A stretch of 34,578 nt of DNA from an uncultured Chlorobiaceae bacterium (GCA_903838025.1 CAILXB010000043.1:1-34578); one strand, 5' to 3'. Positions 19,428 to 30,037 are shown, counted from the stretch's first letter. Made by a program: numbers and translations. Notes: generated by a model from the sequence alone, not told the origin.

Positions 19428-20702
19428 TCAGTGTACCGAGCATGATATACAGGGGTCGTAGGAGCGCACCAGCATTTCGCAGAGCTTTGCGGTTTCCCTG
19501 TCATCTTTTCCCTCTTCAAGCGCCTGCCGGGCAAGGGCCCGCAGGTCGCTGTGGATGTTCCCGTTATTCTGTGTGGTAGGAATGACGCAGTCCGCTTTTG
19601 TCACCTTTCCTGCAGCATCAGTTTCCATAGAGTGGTAGAGTATTCCCCGTGGAGCTTCAACTGCTCCGGTGGCGGCGCCTGCTTTGGGTGAGTACGGGGT
19701 TTTTATTTCCCGGAGATCCATGTTGAGCAGTGAGTTGACAAGCTCTTCCGCCTCTTCAAGGATGTGGATGCATTCGACGAGCTGGGCGATGTTGTTCATG
19801 AAGGGGTTGTGGCAGATCGGCCTCAGCCCGAGCTGTTCGGCTGCCTTTTGTGCGTTTGGATGCAGCAGGTCGTGGTTGTTGTTGAATCGGGCGAGCGCTC
19901 CGGATACAGAGGAGTTGCGGCTCAGGCGGGTAAATTTTGAGGTCGAAAATTCACGGGTGTACTCGTTGGTCATGAGGAGATAGTCATTCTCCTCCCGGTC
20001 AATACCATCGGTTGAAACCAGGCGCCCGCCGATTGAGGGGTAGCTTGCGGCGTTGCGTAGCGAGATAAACTCGGTTTCGCGACTGAAATTGGGCATGACG
20101 AGGGAGCTGAAAAAAGAGCAGGCGATTTCAAGCGATGGTTTTCGCTCCACAATCATGGTGCGCAGTTGCTGGAGCCTTTGCTTGTCGGGGGCTTTGCTGA
20201 TTCCTCCAACTACAAGGCTGACCGGATGGGTGCAGCGCCCGGCGGTGATGCTGCTGATTTCGTTGCCAAGCTCTTTGAGTTGCAACCCCGCTCTGACCAG
20301 ATCCGGGTGGGATTGCATGAGCGGTAAAACGCTGGAAGTGCCTGCAAAATCGGGAGCAATGAGAAAAAAGAGGTGCAGGGCATGGCTTTGAAGGGTTTCG
20401 CCCTGCATAGCCAGCAACCTTGTTTGTTTTGCGGCCAGCGGTGGTGTAATGTTCATGGCTCGTTCAAGCGCCCTGATGCTTGCAAGGGCGTGGCTGATGG
20501 AGCAGATGCCGCAAATTCGCGAGGTGAGAAAAGGTACCCTTTCGGCGCTCATTCCCTTGAGCATGACCTCAAAAAAGCGGGGGGTTTCAACAACCGCCCA
20601 TTGGGACTCTACAAGTTGGCCCTCCCTGACGGTAATGTGGATGTTGGCGTGTCCTTCCACTCGTGAAAGGTGACGGATATCAATGGCATAGTCACGCTTC
20701 AT
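19428..20702 (-). CDS. hydA: NiFe hydrogenase large (alpha) subunit, group 3b-like
   Basis: [35 protein letters not shown] (N-terminal CxxC); [11 protein letters not shown] (C-terminal CxxCxxH). Confidence 0.93.
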   Translation of the reverse strand: MKRDYAIDIRHLSRVEGHANIHITVREGQLVESQWAVVETPRFFEVMLKGMSAERVPFLTSRICGICSISHALASIRALERAMNITPPLAAKQTRLLAMQGETLQSHALHLFFLIAPDFAGTSSVLPLMQSHPDLVRAGLQLKELGNEISSITAGRCTHPVSLVVGGISKAPDKQRLQQLRTMIVERKPSLEIACSFFSSLVMPNFSRETEFISLRNAASYPSIGGRLVSTDGIDREENDYLLMTNEYTREFSTSKFTRLSRNSSVSGALARFNNNHDLLHPNAQKAAEQLGLRPICHNPFMNNIAQLVECIHILEEAEELVNSLLNMDLREIKTPYSPKAGAATGAVEAPRGILYHSMETDAAGKVTKADCVIPTTQNNGNIHSDLRALARQALEEGKDDRETAKLCEMLVRSYDPCISCSVH

Positions 20703-21468
20703 GGCTCGGGAATGGTTCAAAGGCGTTATAACAGGCCAGTTTTTCATGCAGGTCGTCGAGGCTGAGCCCTCGCTCTTTAACCAGTTCAAAAAAGGCCGCC
20801 ATGTTGATCTCTTCTGCCGGGCCTCGGCAGCCGAGGCAGGGCGTGTTTCCGCTGGTGCAGATGGCATTGCATCCGGCACGGGTGAGGGGGCCGAGGCAGA
20901 TTTCGCCAAGTTCAAAGAGGCAGGTGGTGAGTTGTGCCTTGCATTCAACGCAGACCGGGTATTTCGGGAGTGTCACCCGTGAGCCGGTGACAAGACTCAC
21001 CATGACGCGCTCTACCTCTCCCTTGTCAACCGGGCATCCGGGAATGGAGAGGTCAACCTTCACCAGATCGCTGATTTTGCGCACCGGCAGGGTTTCGATT
21101 GCCATGCCGGGATAGACCTCATCAATTAAATTTTGTATGGAATGGTTGTTTTTGAGATTGTTGACCCCGCCAAAACAGGCGCAGGTGCCAAAGGCTACAA
21201 GGATTTTTGCCTGCTTCCGTATTTTAAGAAGTCGCTCCACCTCATCCGGACGGCTGATGCTTCCCTCAATAAGCGCAATATCGTAATCGTCGTGCCGCTC
21301 TGAAGAGATCTCTCTGAAATTGCGTACATCAAGCAGCCCGAGAAAGTCGGGAAGTGACGACTCGCGGTTAGTTAGTTGCAATTGGCACCCTTCGCAGCAG
21401 GTGAAATCGAACGAGGCGATTTTCAGCCGTTCAAAGGGAACTCCCTGTTGCGTTATCTTTTCTCCCAT
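20692..21468 (-). CDS. hydD: NiFe hydrogenase small (delta) subunit
   Basis: [56 protein letters not shown]. Confidence 0.93.
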   Translation of the reverse strand: MGEKITQQGVPFERLKIASFDFTCCEGCQLQLTNRESSLPDFLGLLDVRNFREISSERHDDYDIALIEGSISRPDEVERLLKIRKQAKILVAFGTCACFGGVNNLKNNHSIQNLIDEVYPGMAIETLPVRKISDLVKVDLSIPGCPVDKGEVERVMVSLVTGSRVTLPKYPVCVECKAQLTTCLFELGEICLGPLTRAGCNAICTSGNTPCLGCRGPAEEINMAAFFELVKERGLSLDDLHEKLACYNAFEPFPSHEA

Positions 21469-21469
21469 G

Positions 21470-22387
21470 CTAAATGGCCTCCTTGAGATTCATGACACTC
21501 CAGTAATCGAAGACCGGGCCGTCAATACAGGTGAAGGTTGAACCAACCATGCAGCGGCAGCATTTGCCCATGCCGCAGTGCATCCGCCGCTCCAGTGAAA
21601 CGAACATGCGGTTCATTGGTATGCCGAGCCGGTCGAGCCAACTGCAGACAATCTTGAACATCACCGGCGGGCCGCAGACGATGGCGTAGGTGGTTGCGGT
21701 ATCAATGGAGATATCGTTGAAGAGATCGGTGATCAGCCCTTTTTTTCCTGGCCACTGCGGGTCGGCACGCTCCACAATGGTGTGCAGTTGAATATGGTTG
21801 ATCATCTTCCATTCGTCGAACTGCCAGGTAAAGAGGAGTTGCGAGGGCTCTTTTGCGCCATAGAGCAGATCGACATTCAAAAAGCGGTTACGATGTTCGT
21901 TGATCCAGGAGAGAGGAGCACGGAGCGGGGCAATGCCGAGCCCTCCGGCAATCAGAAGGATGTTGTGCCCGGCCATCTCATCCATGGGAAAGGAGGATCC
22001 GAAGGGGCCTCTTATGGCCACACGGGCTCCCTCTGTAATGGTGAAAAGTGCGGAGGTGACATGGCCAACTTTTCGGATACAGAGCTCCAGAAACTCATGG
22101 TTGCTGCTGGAGCCTGAAATTGAAATAGGCACGTCACCGTAGCCGGGAAGTTCCAGCATGAGAAACTGACCGGGTTTGAACCGGAAGAGCGAGCGCTCCA
22201 CAGAGTCAATAATATGGAGCTGAAAAAGCCTCTCCTGCTCCGTCAGGCGGACAATGTTGGTGACTACGCATTTGTACCCGAAATCGGTTTTTATGATGTC
22301 TGAACGGCGGTTGAAATCAGGCACCGATGAGGCAAAATCCTCGCGGTTTATATCTTGCGGGGAGATGACGAAACGCAAATCATGCAT
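21470..22387 (-). CDS. hydG: Sulfhydrogenase FAD/NAD(P)-binding gamma subunit
   Basis: [69 protein letters not shown] 2Fe-2S motif. Confidence 0.92.
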   Translation of the reverse strand: MHDLRFVISPQDINREDFASSVPDFNRRSDIIKTDFGYKCVVTNIVRLTEQERLFQLHIIDSVERSLFRFKPGQFLMLELPGYGDVPISISGSSSNHEFLELCIRKVGHVTSALFTITEGARVAIRGPFGSSFPMDEMAGHNILLIAGGLGIAPLRAPLSWINEHRNRFLNVDLLYGAKEPSQLLFTWQFDEWKMINHIQLHTIVERADPQWPGKKGLITDLFNDISIDTATTYAIVCGPPVMFKIVCSWLDRLGIPMNRMFVSLERRMHCGMGKCCRCMVGSTFTCIDGPVFDYWSVMNLKEAI

Positions 22388-23427
22388 GATTCCTTCTCCA
22401 TTCTGAGATCGTTGATGACATCTTTCGGGTTAATCCCTGCAAGGCATGCCCTTCCGCACCGGTTGCATCCTACGCAAATCTGCTGGCTGGCGTTTTCGGC
22501 AAATCCCCGGTGCTGATGATAATAGCGATACTTCAGCCGATCGCCATTTTTTGGACGGAAATTATGCCCCCCGGCCACAACGGCAAAATCGACAAGGTTG
22601 CAGGAGTAGAGCTTTTTTTCGCGTGAAGCTCCCTTCAGGTTGGTAGTAAACGACTCCGTGAGCGCATAGCAGTAGCAGGAGGGGCAGACCATGGCGCAGG
22701 TGCCGCAGTTGAGGCATTTGTTGCCCCATTTTTCCCAGACAGGGGAGTCGAACTCAATGTCGAGAATAGTCGGCAGGGCGGTAACGTCAATGTCGGTTTG
22801 AAAACCGTTCTGGATAACTTTGCGCCGTTCAACGAGCATGCAGTTGTCGTCATCGTTCGGGTCGCGGGTTTCGAACTCACGGAGAAAGCTGAACGCTTTC
22901 GACGAGTTGATTGAGAGGTAGTAGTGGTCGCCGATATCTGAGCAGAAGAGGTTGAAGCCGGTTGTGACGGTGTGGTGGTTCATTGATTTGCAGAAACAGT
23001 CGGCCAGAGGCAGATGATCCATGCCGATGACAAAGCTGTTTTTGCGTCGGGCCAGATAGCCGGGAGAGGGAAAATGGCCATTGAGCAGCACATCGTCCAG
23101 AATGTTCAGGGCGCTGATATCGCACGCCCGCAGTCCGATCAGCACCACCGGATTTGCTTCGTAGCTTATCTGCTGTTCCCAGTCATTGCCGTGAAAGTGA
23201 AAGTGTGATAACTCTTCCTGAAAGGGAAGAAAAAAATGTTTGGCCGACGATGCTGTGGCGCTGTAGTCGAAGGCGATTTCATCAACGGAGTGAACAGGCT
23301 GGAACTGATAGATCGCGTCGCCCCGGAGGTCGGTAGCAACTTGCCTTGGCCCGAAAGAGCGGTTACTTTGCACGAGGGCGTCAATAAACCCCGCGAACTC
23401 CTTTTTGGAAATGACTTTGTAGATCAT
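22348..23427 (-). CDS. hydB: Sulfhydrogenase 4Fe-4S beta subunit
   Basis: [17 protein letters not shown] and [21 protein letters not shown] ferredoxin motifs. Confidence 0.9.
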   Translation of the reverse strand: MIYKVISKKEFAGFIDALVQSNRSFGPRQVATDLRGDAIYQFQPVHSVDEIAFDYSATASSAKHFFLPFQEELSHFHFHGNDWEQQISYEANPVVLIGLRACDISALNILDDVLLNGHFPSPGYLARRKNSFVIGMDHLPLADCFCKSMNHHTVTTGFNLFCSDIGDHYYLSINSSKAFSFLREFETRDPNDDDNCMLVERRKVIQNGFQTDIDVTALPTILDIEFDSPVWEKWGNKCLNCGTCAMVCPSCYCYALTESFTTNLKGASREKKLYSCNLVDFAVVAGGHNFRPKNGDRLKYRYYHQHRGFAENASQQICVGCNRCGRACLAGINPKDVINDLRMEKESCMICVSSSPRKI

Positions 23428-23535
23428 TGCCCCCCCGGTCTCCTTTCTCTCTCTCTCTTGATTTCGAGAGCGTTTCCAAGTGAAAAAGCGAGCTGATGCT
23501 CTCTATCGTTTCAAATGCACAGGAAGTTACGCTTT

Positions 23536-24777
23536 TTATGGCCTTTTTTCAAGCCTGTAGACCTTGTCGTTTTTCTTTACCGTTGCGCATTTGACGGTGA
23601 CGTTGTCGCCCTTGGTCGCTTCTGTTGCTGGTTGGTCGTTGGCGTAAAAGGTTTCGGCAATACAGGTTACAACCCCTGTTTTTGGCCCGAGGATCGAGAG
23701 TTTGTTGCCGCTTTTGAGTGTTCCTGCGTACATCAAAAACTCAGCTACCCCTGCTTTTGGATAATATTTCTTTACCTCTCCGATATAGCTTTTTTTCTCT
23801 TCAGCCAGTGAGCCGTACTCACGGGTCCATGCGTCGAAGGGTTTGCCGAAATAAAACCCCTCCGAAAATCCCCGGTTGTAGACCAGGGCCAGCTCCTTTT
23901 TGAGCTTGATGGTCAGTTGGCTGTACTCACTCCTGAAGTTTGGGTCGCTGCGGTGAACGGTACAGAAGTCGAGCGCCGAGCGGTAGGCGGTGGTGGCCGT
24001 TTGCACATATTCAGGGCTGCGGCTTCTGCCCTCAATTTTGAAGGCGCTGATGCCCGCATCAACAAGTACATCAAGAAATTCAATAGCGCAGAGGTCTTTG
24101 GGGCTCATCACATAATCGGTACCCAGCTCAAGCTCTTCGTTCTCCTCCGGGTCGGTAATAATATACTGGCGGCGGCAGGGTTGTACGCACTCCCCACGGT
24201 TGGCCGAGCGGCCAAAGAGCTCCTGCGACATGAAGCAGCGCCCCGAAACAGCGACACACGTTGCCCCGTGCACAAAGCACTCAATGCGCAGGTTGAGTCG
24301 GTCACTCTTGATGTTGCCGATAATGTGGCGCACCTGCTCAAGGGTGAGTTCCCGTGCCAGCACAATCATTGTTGCACCAAGGTCAGCATAGAATTTGACC
24401 GCACGGTAGTTGCTGACGGAGGCCTGTGTTGAAACATGAAAAGGTATTTCAGCCTTCCTGGCCGCCTCAATGACTGCCATGTCGGAGCAGATAATGGCGT
24501 CAATACCCGCTTGGTTTGCCGCCAACACGGTCTGCGTCATCTTTTTCTGTTCGCCGTCATAGATAATGGTATTGTGCGCCAGATACCCCTTTGCCCCGTA
24601 TATTGTGCAGAGTCTTTTCAGTTCAGGAAAGTCTGCCGGAGTGAAATTGCTGCTCCCGGCTCGCATGTTATAGCCTTCGGCTCCAAAGTAGACCGCATCT
24701 GCACCACCTTTCAGTGCGGTGATCAGCCCGGTCATGTCGCCCGCAGGCGCAATCAGTTCAACCTTTTTTTCCTGCAT
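23536..24777 (-). CDS. Peptidase U32 family protein
   Basis: [74 protein letters not shown]; start at MQEKKVEL. Confidence 0.92.
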   Translation of the reverse strand: MQEKKVELIAPAGDMTGLITALKGGADAVYFGAEGYNMRAGSSNFTPADFPELKRLCTIYGAKGYLAHNTIIYDGEQKKMTQTVLAANQAGIDAIICSDMAVIEAARKAEIPFHVSTQASVSNYRAVKFYADLGATMIVLARELTLEQVRHIIGNIKSDRLNLRIECFVHGATCVAVSGRCFMSQELFGRSANRGECVQPCRRQYIITDPEENEELELGTDYVMSPKDLCAIEFLDVLVDAGISAFKIEGRSRSPEYVQTATTAYRSALDFCTVHRSDPNFRSEYSQLTIKLKKELALVYNRGFSEGFYFGKPFDAWTREYGSLAEEKKSYIGEVKKYYPKAGVAEFLMYAGTLKSGNKLSILGPKTGVVTCIAETFYANDQPATEATKGDNVTVKCATVKKNDKVYRLEKRP

Positions 24778-25172
24778 GTACAAGTTTTCTATTGAGAAAT
24801 CCACAACACCGCGCTCCCTGTTTGATGGCAGGAGTTGCACTTCATCGCTGCCGATAATGTACACAAGAGGCAACAATAATCATTCATGAATTGAGAGCTC
24901 CACGCCGGCTTGCCAGGGTGGCCCTATTTTTTGCGGGATCGTATGTTGTTGGTTCACCCAGGTTCTCATTTTGAAAAGCTAAAGATATCGCTCTTTTTTT
25001 TGCCTTTATACGCTCAATTCCTATTGCATGTACTGGGTAATAACCTGTAAGCTAAAGGGCAATGAAGGAAGAAGATAAGGGTGGTGGCTGTTGTCTTTAT
25101 TTTTTATATCTTTCTGTTAGTATTTGAGCAAGTAAAGGTCGTACTTTTTTTTGAACGTAAATGAGATGAAAA

Positions 25173-25781
25173 GTGAAAAAGAAATTATTGTTGTTGCCGT
25201 TGTTGTTTGCTGGTATGTGTGCCACGCCAGCGTTTGCCGCGCCTTACCTGAGTCTGTCGGGTGGTGTTGGATTCCCTAATGACGCCAAGCTATCCAATAC
25301 GAATGGTACCGCGAATACCAGCAGTCCGTTTGTATACAAAACGGGAATTCCGTTTGGTGGAGCAGTGGGTTATGCTTCAGACTGTTACCGTATTGAAGCA
25401 GCCGTTACTCTTCAGACCAACAAGTCGAAGAGTATTGGTGGAACAGCGTTTGTTGATGACACTACTGATATTAAAACAGTATCGTACATGGCCAATGGCT
25501 ATTATGATATCTGCATGGACGATTCCAACCTGTCACCATATTTGACGGCGGGTATTGGTCTTGCTTCAGTGAAAATCAGGATGGTTGCAGTGGATCTCGC
25601 AGATCAAAGCAAGTTCGCATGGCAGGTTGGTGCCGGTCTTGGCGTGAAGGTTTCCGATCAGGTCGTTGTTGATTTGGGCTACCGTTATTTTAAAACAGCA
25701 GATGTCACGAGCAAGGCGGGTGATTGGAAGGCAACTGTGGGTAGCAGCAACATTCTGGCTGGTGTCAGATACAACTTCTAA
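25173..25781 (+). CDS. Outer-membrane beta-barrel protein, copy 1 (GTG start)
   Basis: Signal peptide KKKLLLLPLLFAGMCATPAFA; glycine-rich beta-barrel strands; C-terminal NILAGVRYNF with terminal Phe. Confidence 0.85.
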   Translation: MKKKLLLLPLLFAGMCATPAFAAPYLSLSGGVGFPNDAKLSNTNGTANTSSPFVYKTGIPFGGAVGYASDCYRIEAAVTLQTNKSKSIGGTAFVDDTTDIKTVSYMANGYYDICMDDSNLSPYLTAGIGLASVKIRMVAVDLADQSKFAWQVGAGLGVKVSDQVVVDLGYRYFKTADVTSKAGDWKATVGSSNILAGVRYNF

Positions 25782-26170
25782 GGTTGTTTCTCTTTTTTTG
25801 CACCGATTTTTCCGGCAGGGGTTTACTCTTCTGCAGGTTTTTTTTTGCCCAGCGGGTCAGGTCGATAATCTTGCCAACCTTTTGGCCTGTTTCTGATGTA
25901 TACTGTGGGGGCCCCAGGGAAACTTCGGCCTGAGCGGTTCGTCATGCCATATTTTGAATATTGACATGGATTATCCACATTTCAGTTGTCGTATACGTTT
26001 TTTATCGTTTTTTTTTGGGCTTGGTACTGATAGAGATGCCTGAAAAGAGCGATGAAAAAAACAATTCATGGGACTTTTTTATCGATTTCTTTTGAAATCT
26101 CCCTATGAATTGGTAGTATAAAATAAGTGGAAGGTAGTTCTCTGTTTTTTGAACTTAAATGAGCTGAAAA

Positions 26171-26779
26171 ATGAAAAAGAGATTATTGTTGCCGTTGTTG
26201 TTCGCTGGAATGTGGGCCACACCAGCGTTTGCCGGAACTTATGTCAGTATTTCGGGCGGTGCGGGGCTGCACAATGATTCCAAGTTGACCAGTATTGCAA
26301 CTGGTGCTGCTGTTGCAAGAAGTCCTATTGCATACAAAACGGGGATTCCTGTTGTTGGCGCTCTTGGTTATTCGTCGGATAGTTGGCGTGTTGAGGCGGC
26401 CCTTGGCTACCAGCTTAACACAATTAATACCTTTGGTAATGGAGCCGCTGTCGCTGCCGACAGTCATACTTCAGTGCTTTCGGTTATGGCCAACGGGTAT
26501 TATGATGTTAACATGGATGATTCCAGCCTCTCCCCATATTTGACGGCAGGTCTTGGTGTTGCTTCAGTGACATTAAAGGAAGCGGGATTTACCAACATCG
26601 GTAGAAGCGAGTTTGCGTGGCAGGTTGGTGCCGGTCTTGGCATCAAGGCGTCAGATCAGGTTATCGTTGATCTTGGCTACCGTTATTTCAGAGCAACAGA
26701 CGCCAATAACAAGGCGGGTACTGAAAAGGGGACTTTTGCCACCAGCAACATTCTGGCTGGTATCAGGTACAACTTCTAA
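26171..26779 (+). CDS. Outer-membrane beta-barrel protein, copy 2
   Basis: Tandem paralog of 25173-25781, same length (202 aa): MKKRLLLPLLFAGMWATPAFA...FAWQVGAGLGIKASDQVIVDLGYRYF...NILAGIRYNF. Confidence 0.87.
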   Translation: MKKRLLLPLLFAGMWATPAFAGTYVSISGGAGLHNDSKLTSIATGAAVARSPIAYKTGIPVVGALGYSSDSWRVEAALGYQLNTINTFGNGAAVAADSHTSVLSVMANGYYDVNMDDSSLSPYLTAGLGVASVTLKEAGFTNIGRSEFAWQVGAGLGIKASDQVIVDLGYRYFRATDANNKAGTEKGTFATSNILAGIRYNF

Positions 26780-26808
26780 GGTTGCCTCTGTTTTTATACC
26801 GATCTTTC

Positions 26809-26841
26809 CGGCAGGAGTTCTCTCTCCTGCCGTTTTTTTTT
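26809..26841 (+). terminator. Rho-independent terminator of OMP copy 2
   Basis: CGGCAGGAG-TTCTCT-CTCCTGCCG followed by T9. Confidence 0.88.
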
Positions 26842-26843
26842 GC

Positions 26844-27659
26844 TCAGCGGGTCAGGTCACCGTAAACAAGATCTTTTTGAGGCCATGTAAACCCCTGTGT
26901 TTGTACACCTGTCAGGGAGTAATTGTAGAGATGGTTGTTGGTGCTCACATAAAAATCATTGTCTGAACCGGCTACAACTCCGCCGATTTCAAATTGCAGG
27001 GGGATATAGAGGTATTGGTTCAAGGTAACCAGATCCCTTACGGTTACGCCACGCTGTGAGCCGGAGTATGATGCGAGCAATTTTCCGCAGGTAACGGCCA
27101 CATCGGTATAGATAACGCCTGCATCAGGAAATGTCATGACTTTCAGAAGGGTACCATTGGTTCCATACCGGTACAGTTTGTTGGCGGATGCGAGGTAAAG
27201 GTCATTATTGGTGCCCGCTGCAATGCTATTGATACTGAAGTTGACAGGAAAAAAAGCGAGTTGATTCAGAGCCAGATCGCGGACAGTAAACCCTTTTTGA
27301 GATCCCGTATAGGAGGCATAGACACGCTCCCCCCGGACGGTAATGTCGGTATAGTTGACACCAGCATCAGGAAAATTCATGTCCCTGATCAGAGCGCCAT
27401 TGACCGAGTAGTTGTAAATATGGTTTTTGCACACCATGTAGAGGTCGTTGTTCGGGCCGGCGGCAATACCATTAACTGGATGGGGAGTCTGAATAAAAGA
27501 GAGCTGTTGCAAATGTAATGTTCGTACGGTAACACCCTGCTGGACACCGTTATATGCGGCAAAAAAATTATTTGCATGGGCAATCCCTGTTATGCTCAAA
27601 AAGAGGGCCAACAGGGCGGTAACCGTAAAGAGTCTTGTGAAATTAAATTTTTTGTCCAT
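26844..27659 (-). CDS. Secreted internal-repeat protein (propeller-like)
   Basis: Signal segment LFTVTALLALFLSITGIAHA; three ~80 aa repeats GxxxGxTVRxLxLxQ...IAAGxNNDLYxxxxNxLYxYxxxG...FPDAGVxYTD. Confidence 0.8.
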   Translation of the reverse strand: MDKKFNFTRLFTVTALLALFLSITGIAHANNFFAAYNGVQQGVTVRTLHLQQLSFIQTPHPVNGIAAGPNNDLYMVCKNHIYNYSVNGALIRDMNFPDAGVNYTDITVRGERVYASYTGSQKGFTVRDLALNQLAFFPVNFSINSIAAGTNNDLYLASANKLYRYGTNGTLLKVMTFPDAGVIYTDVAVTCGKLLASYSGSQRGVTVRDLVTLNQYLYIPLQFEIGGVVAGSDNDFYVSTNNHLYNYSLTGVQTQGFTWPQKDLVYGDLTR

Positions 27660-27859
27660 TTCCTCCCCCTTGTTTTAAAATTACAGATACTGGTTGCTCG
27701 AAATAGTGTTATGACTGTGTCAATGTAAAAAACGGATTCCGATTATTGAAAAAATAAGGAAGAAATACACTGTAATTTCATTTGGCGCGAGGTGTCTGGG
27801 GATATCTCATTGGGAAGAGTTAAATTCCCATCTGAATTGTCAACAAAGCCTTTGAATTT

Positions 27860-28429
27860 ATGAACGAACGTTTTTTTTTGAAGCTGCTGCTTGCTCTTTT
27901 TGTCGGGCTTATTGCGGCTGAAGTTTTTGTTGTTGCGCTCTTCGGCCTTCGCCTTGAGCTGATTTTGCTCTGCTTTATTGTTGCGGCGGCTTTGACTGGC
28001 AGTGCTTTTGTTGTGCGGCTTATTCTCGGAGAGCGCAGGGAGATTGAGACCGTTTCGATGCGGCGTGCAATGCAGAAGCGTGGTGGTGTCATGCAGGAAC
28101 GACTCAGTGAGTATGGTGTTGATGAGGAGTTCATGGGAGGAAAGAGGGGGCGGCGCGCTGGAGCGAGTGCTGCGCCATTGGCTGAGAATGGTGGCGGAAG
28201 TGATGGTGAAAAACCGACCATTCTGGTTCCCCATTCCATGGAGAGAGAGAGCTTTGATGACTATATCCGCCGCAGCATGAACGGGGCCGGAGAAGATTCG
28301 GAGGATGGTTTTTCTGTTGAGCTTGATGGTGCCGCTCTTGCACGGGGCACCGGTGTGCCTCCGGCAGATTTTTCCCATGATCCGAAATCGGTCATTGAAA
28401 GTTTGAAGAGGGCAGGAGGGCGCTCATGA
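27860..28429 (+). CDS. Hypothetical membrane-anchored protein
   Basis: Two N-terminal hydrophobic segments; stop overlaps the downstream methyltransferase start by 4 nt. Confidence 0.65.
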   Translation: MNERFFLKLLLALFVGLIAAEVFVVALFGLRLELILLCFIVAAALTGSAFVVRLILGERREIETVSMRRAMQKRGGVMQERLSEYGVDEEFMGGKRGRRAGASAAPLAENGGGSDGEKPTILVPHSMERESFDDYIRRSMNGAGEDSEDGFSVELDGAALARGTGVPPADFSHDPKSVIESLKRAGGRS

Positions 28430-29229
28430 GGCCTATGGAGATCACTGCTTTAAGCAAGGCGAAGCTCCGGCACTACGCCAGACTTCATCAGAAAAAGTTC
28501 AGGGATCAGGAGGGGCTTTTTCTTGCCGAGGGGCTTCGTACGGTCAGGGAGCTCTGCCTGAACTTGCCCCGGGAGGAGATGCTTGTTGCCTTGCTTGTCA
28601 GAGAGGGTGAGAGTGTCAGTTTTGCAGAAATCCATAAGGGAAAGCTCTTTTCGATCAGCGAAAAAGAGTGTTCACAGCTTACCGAGACTTCGACGCCGCA
28701 AGGGATTTTTGGCGTTTTTCGTCACTCTACCCCGGTTGCGGCTGACTGCAAGGCAGAATATTCAACGTCGGGGAGATCTTTTGTTGTTGCGCTTGATGAT
28801 GTTCAGGATCCGGGTAATGTGGGCACCATCCTGAGAACGGCAGTCTGGTTTGGGGCTGATGCAATGGTGTGTGGTTCCGGCACAGCCGACCGCTATAACG
28901 CCAAGGCGGTTCGCTCATGCGCCGGGAGCATCTATGCCCTCCGCCATTACGGTGTTGAGCGCCTTCAGGTGGAGCTCCTGCGGCTGCAGGAGCAAGGCTA
29001 CTGCATTGCCTGTTCTTCGCTTGAGGGAAAAGATTTCAGGGAGTTCAGCTCCTGGCCCGAAAAACTGGTGCTGGTGATTGGTAATGAAGCCAACGGTATC
29101 AGCGAAGCGGTAAAGGCGATGGCCGACCGGTTGGTGCGTATACCCCATGGAGGTGGGAGCGCGCGGGTTGAATCGCTCAACGCATCAGTCTCTGCGGCCA
29201 TCCTGATGGAGCGGCTGACGCTCTCCTGA
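28426..29229 (+). CDS. TrmH/SpoU-family RNA 2'-O-methyltransferase
   Basis: VALDDVQDPGNVGTILRTAVWFGAD, LVIGNEANGISEAV, VRIPHGGGSARVESLNASVSAAILM: SPOUT motifs 1-3. Confidence 0.94.
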   Translation: MRPMEITALSKAKLRHYARLHQKKFRDQEGLFLAEGLRTVRELCLNLPREEMLVALLVREGESVSFAEIHKGKLFSISEKECSQLTETSTPQGIFGVFRHSTPVAADCKAEYSTSGRSFVVALDDVQDPGNVGTILRTAVWFGADAMVCGSGTADRYNAKAVRSCAGSIYALRHYGVERLQVELLRLQEQGYCIACSSLEGKDFREFSSWPEKLVLVIGNEANGISEAVKAMADRLVRIPHGGGSARVESLNASVSAAILMERLTLS

Positions 29230-29230
29230 A

Positions 29231-29262
29231 GCCGCAAAAGGGGCAAGCTCTCCCCCTTTGCG
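29231..29262. terminator. Putative intergenic terminator hairpin between convergent genes
   Basis: GCAAAAGGGG...CCCCCTTTGC inverted repeat with a bulge. Confidence 0.5.
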
Positions 29263-29278
29263 CTCTCCATCACTCTCT

Positions 29279-30037
29279 TCAGGCTTCCCCGCCGTCAATA
29301 TTCATGGTTGGATGAAGATGAACGGGTTTCGCCGCTTTTTTGCGCAGACGGATGTTCAGCATTTCAACCGACATGGAAAAGGCCATGGCAAAATAGATGT
29401 ACCCTCTTGGAATTTCAAAACCGGCTCCTTCAGCAAGCAGGGTGACCCCGACAAGAATAAGAAAGCTGAGGGCAAGCATTTTGATGGTCGGGTGCGCTTC
29501 AACAAAATCGCTGATCGATTTGGCCGCAAGCATCATGATTCCAATTGAGATCATAATGGCAATGATCATTACTTCAACATCTTTGGCAAGGCCGACAGCG
29601 GTGATGACTGAATCGAGCGAAAAGACAATATCAATGATGGCAATCTGTACCATGGTGACGGCAAACGTTTTGGCGGAACCGCTTTTTTTTCCCTCCTCTT
29701 CAGCCCCTTCAAGGCTCTGGTGGATCTCCTGGGTACTTTTTGCAAGTAAAAAGAGTCCGCCGCCAATCAAAATGAGGTCACGTCCTGAAACCGCATGATT
29801 GAGCAGGGTAAAGAGGCCGGAGGTGAGCCCCATAACCCAGGTTATCGAGAGCAGGAGGGCGATTCTGCTCAGCATGGCGAGCCCCAGACCGAAAACTCGC
29901 CCTTTGCCCCGCTGCTCTTCCGGCAGACGCCCGACAATGATTGACAGAAAGATAATGTTGTCGATACCGAGTACAATTTCGAGAGCCGTCAAGGTTGCCA
30001 GGGCAATCCAGGCTTCAGGCTGTGTAATCCATTCCAT
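29279..30037 (-). CDS. TerC family integral membrane protein
   Basis: LEIVLGIDNIIFLSIIVGRLP, IAIIDIVFSLDSVITAVGLAK; multiple TM segments. Confidence 0.93.
   Translation of the reverse strand: MEWITQPEAWIALATLTALEIVLGIDNIIFLSIIVGRLPEEQRGKGRVFGLGLAMLSRIALLLSITWVMGLTSGLFTLLNHAVSGRDLILIGGGLFLLAKSTQEIHQSLEGAEEEGKKSGSAKTFAVTMVQIAIIDIVFSLDSVITAVGLAKDVEVMIIAIMISIGIMMLAAKSISDFVEAHPTIKMLALSFLILVGVTLLAEGAGFEIPRGYIYFAMAFSMSVEMLNIRLRKKAAKPVHLHPTMNIDGGEA

Noticed and set aside
27743-28378. 211-aa minus-strand ORF
   Set aside because: Antisense to the better supported 27860-28429 CDS, which is coupled to the TrmH gene; low-complexity basic product without recognisable motifs.
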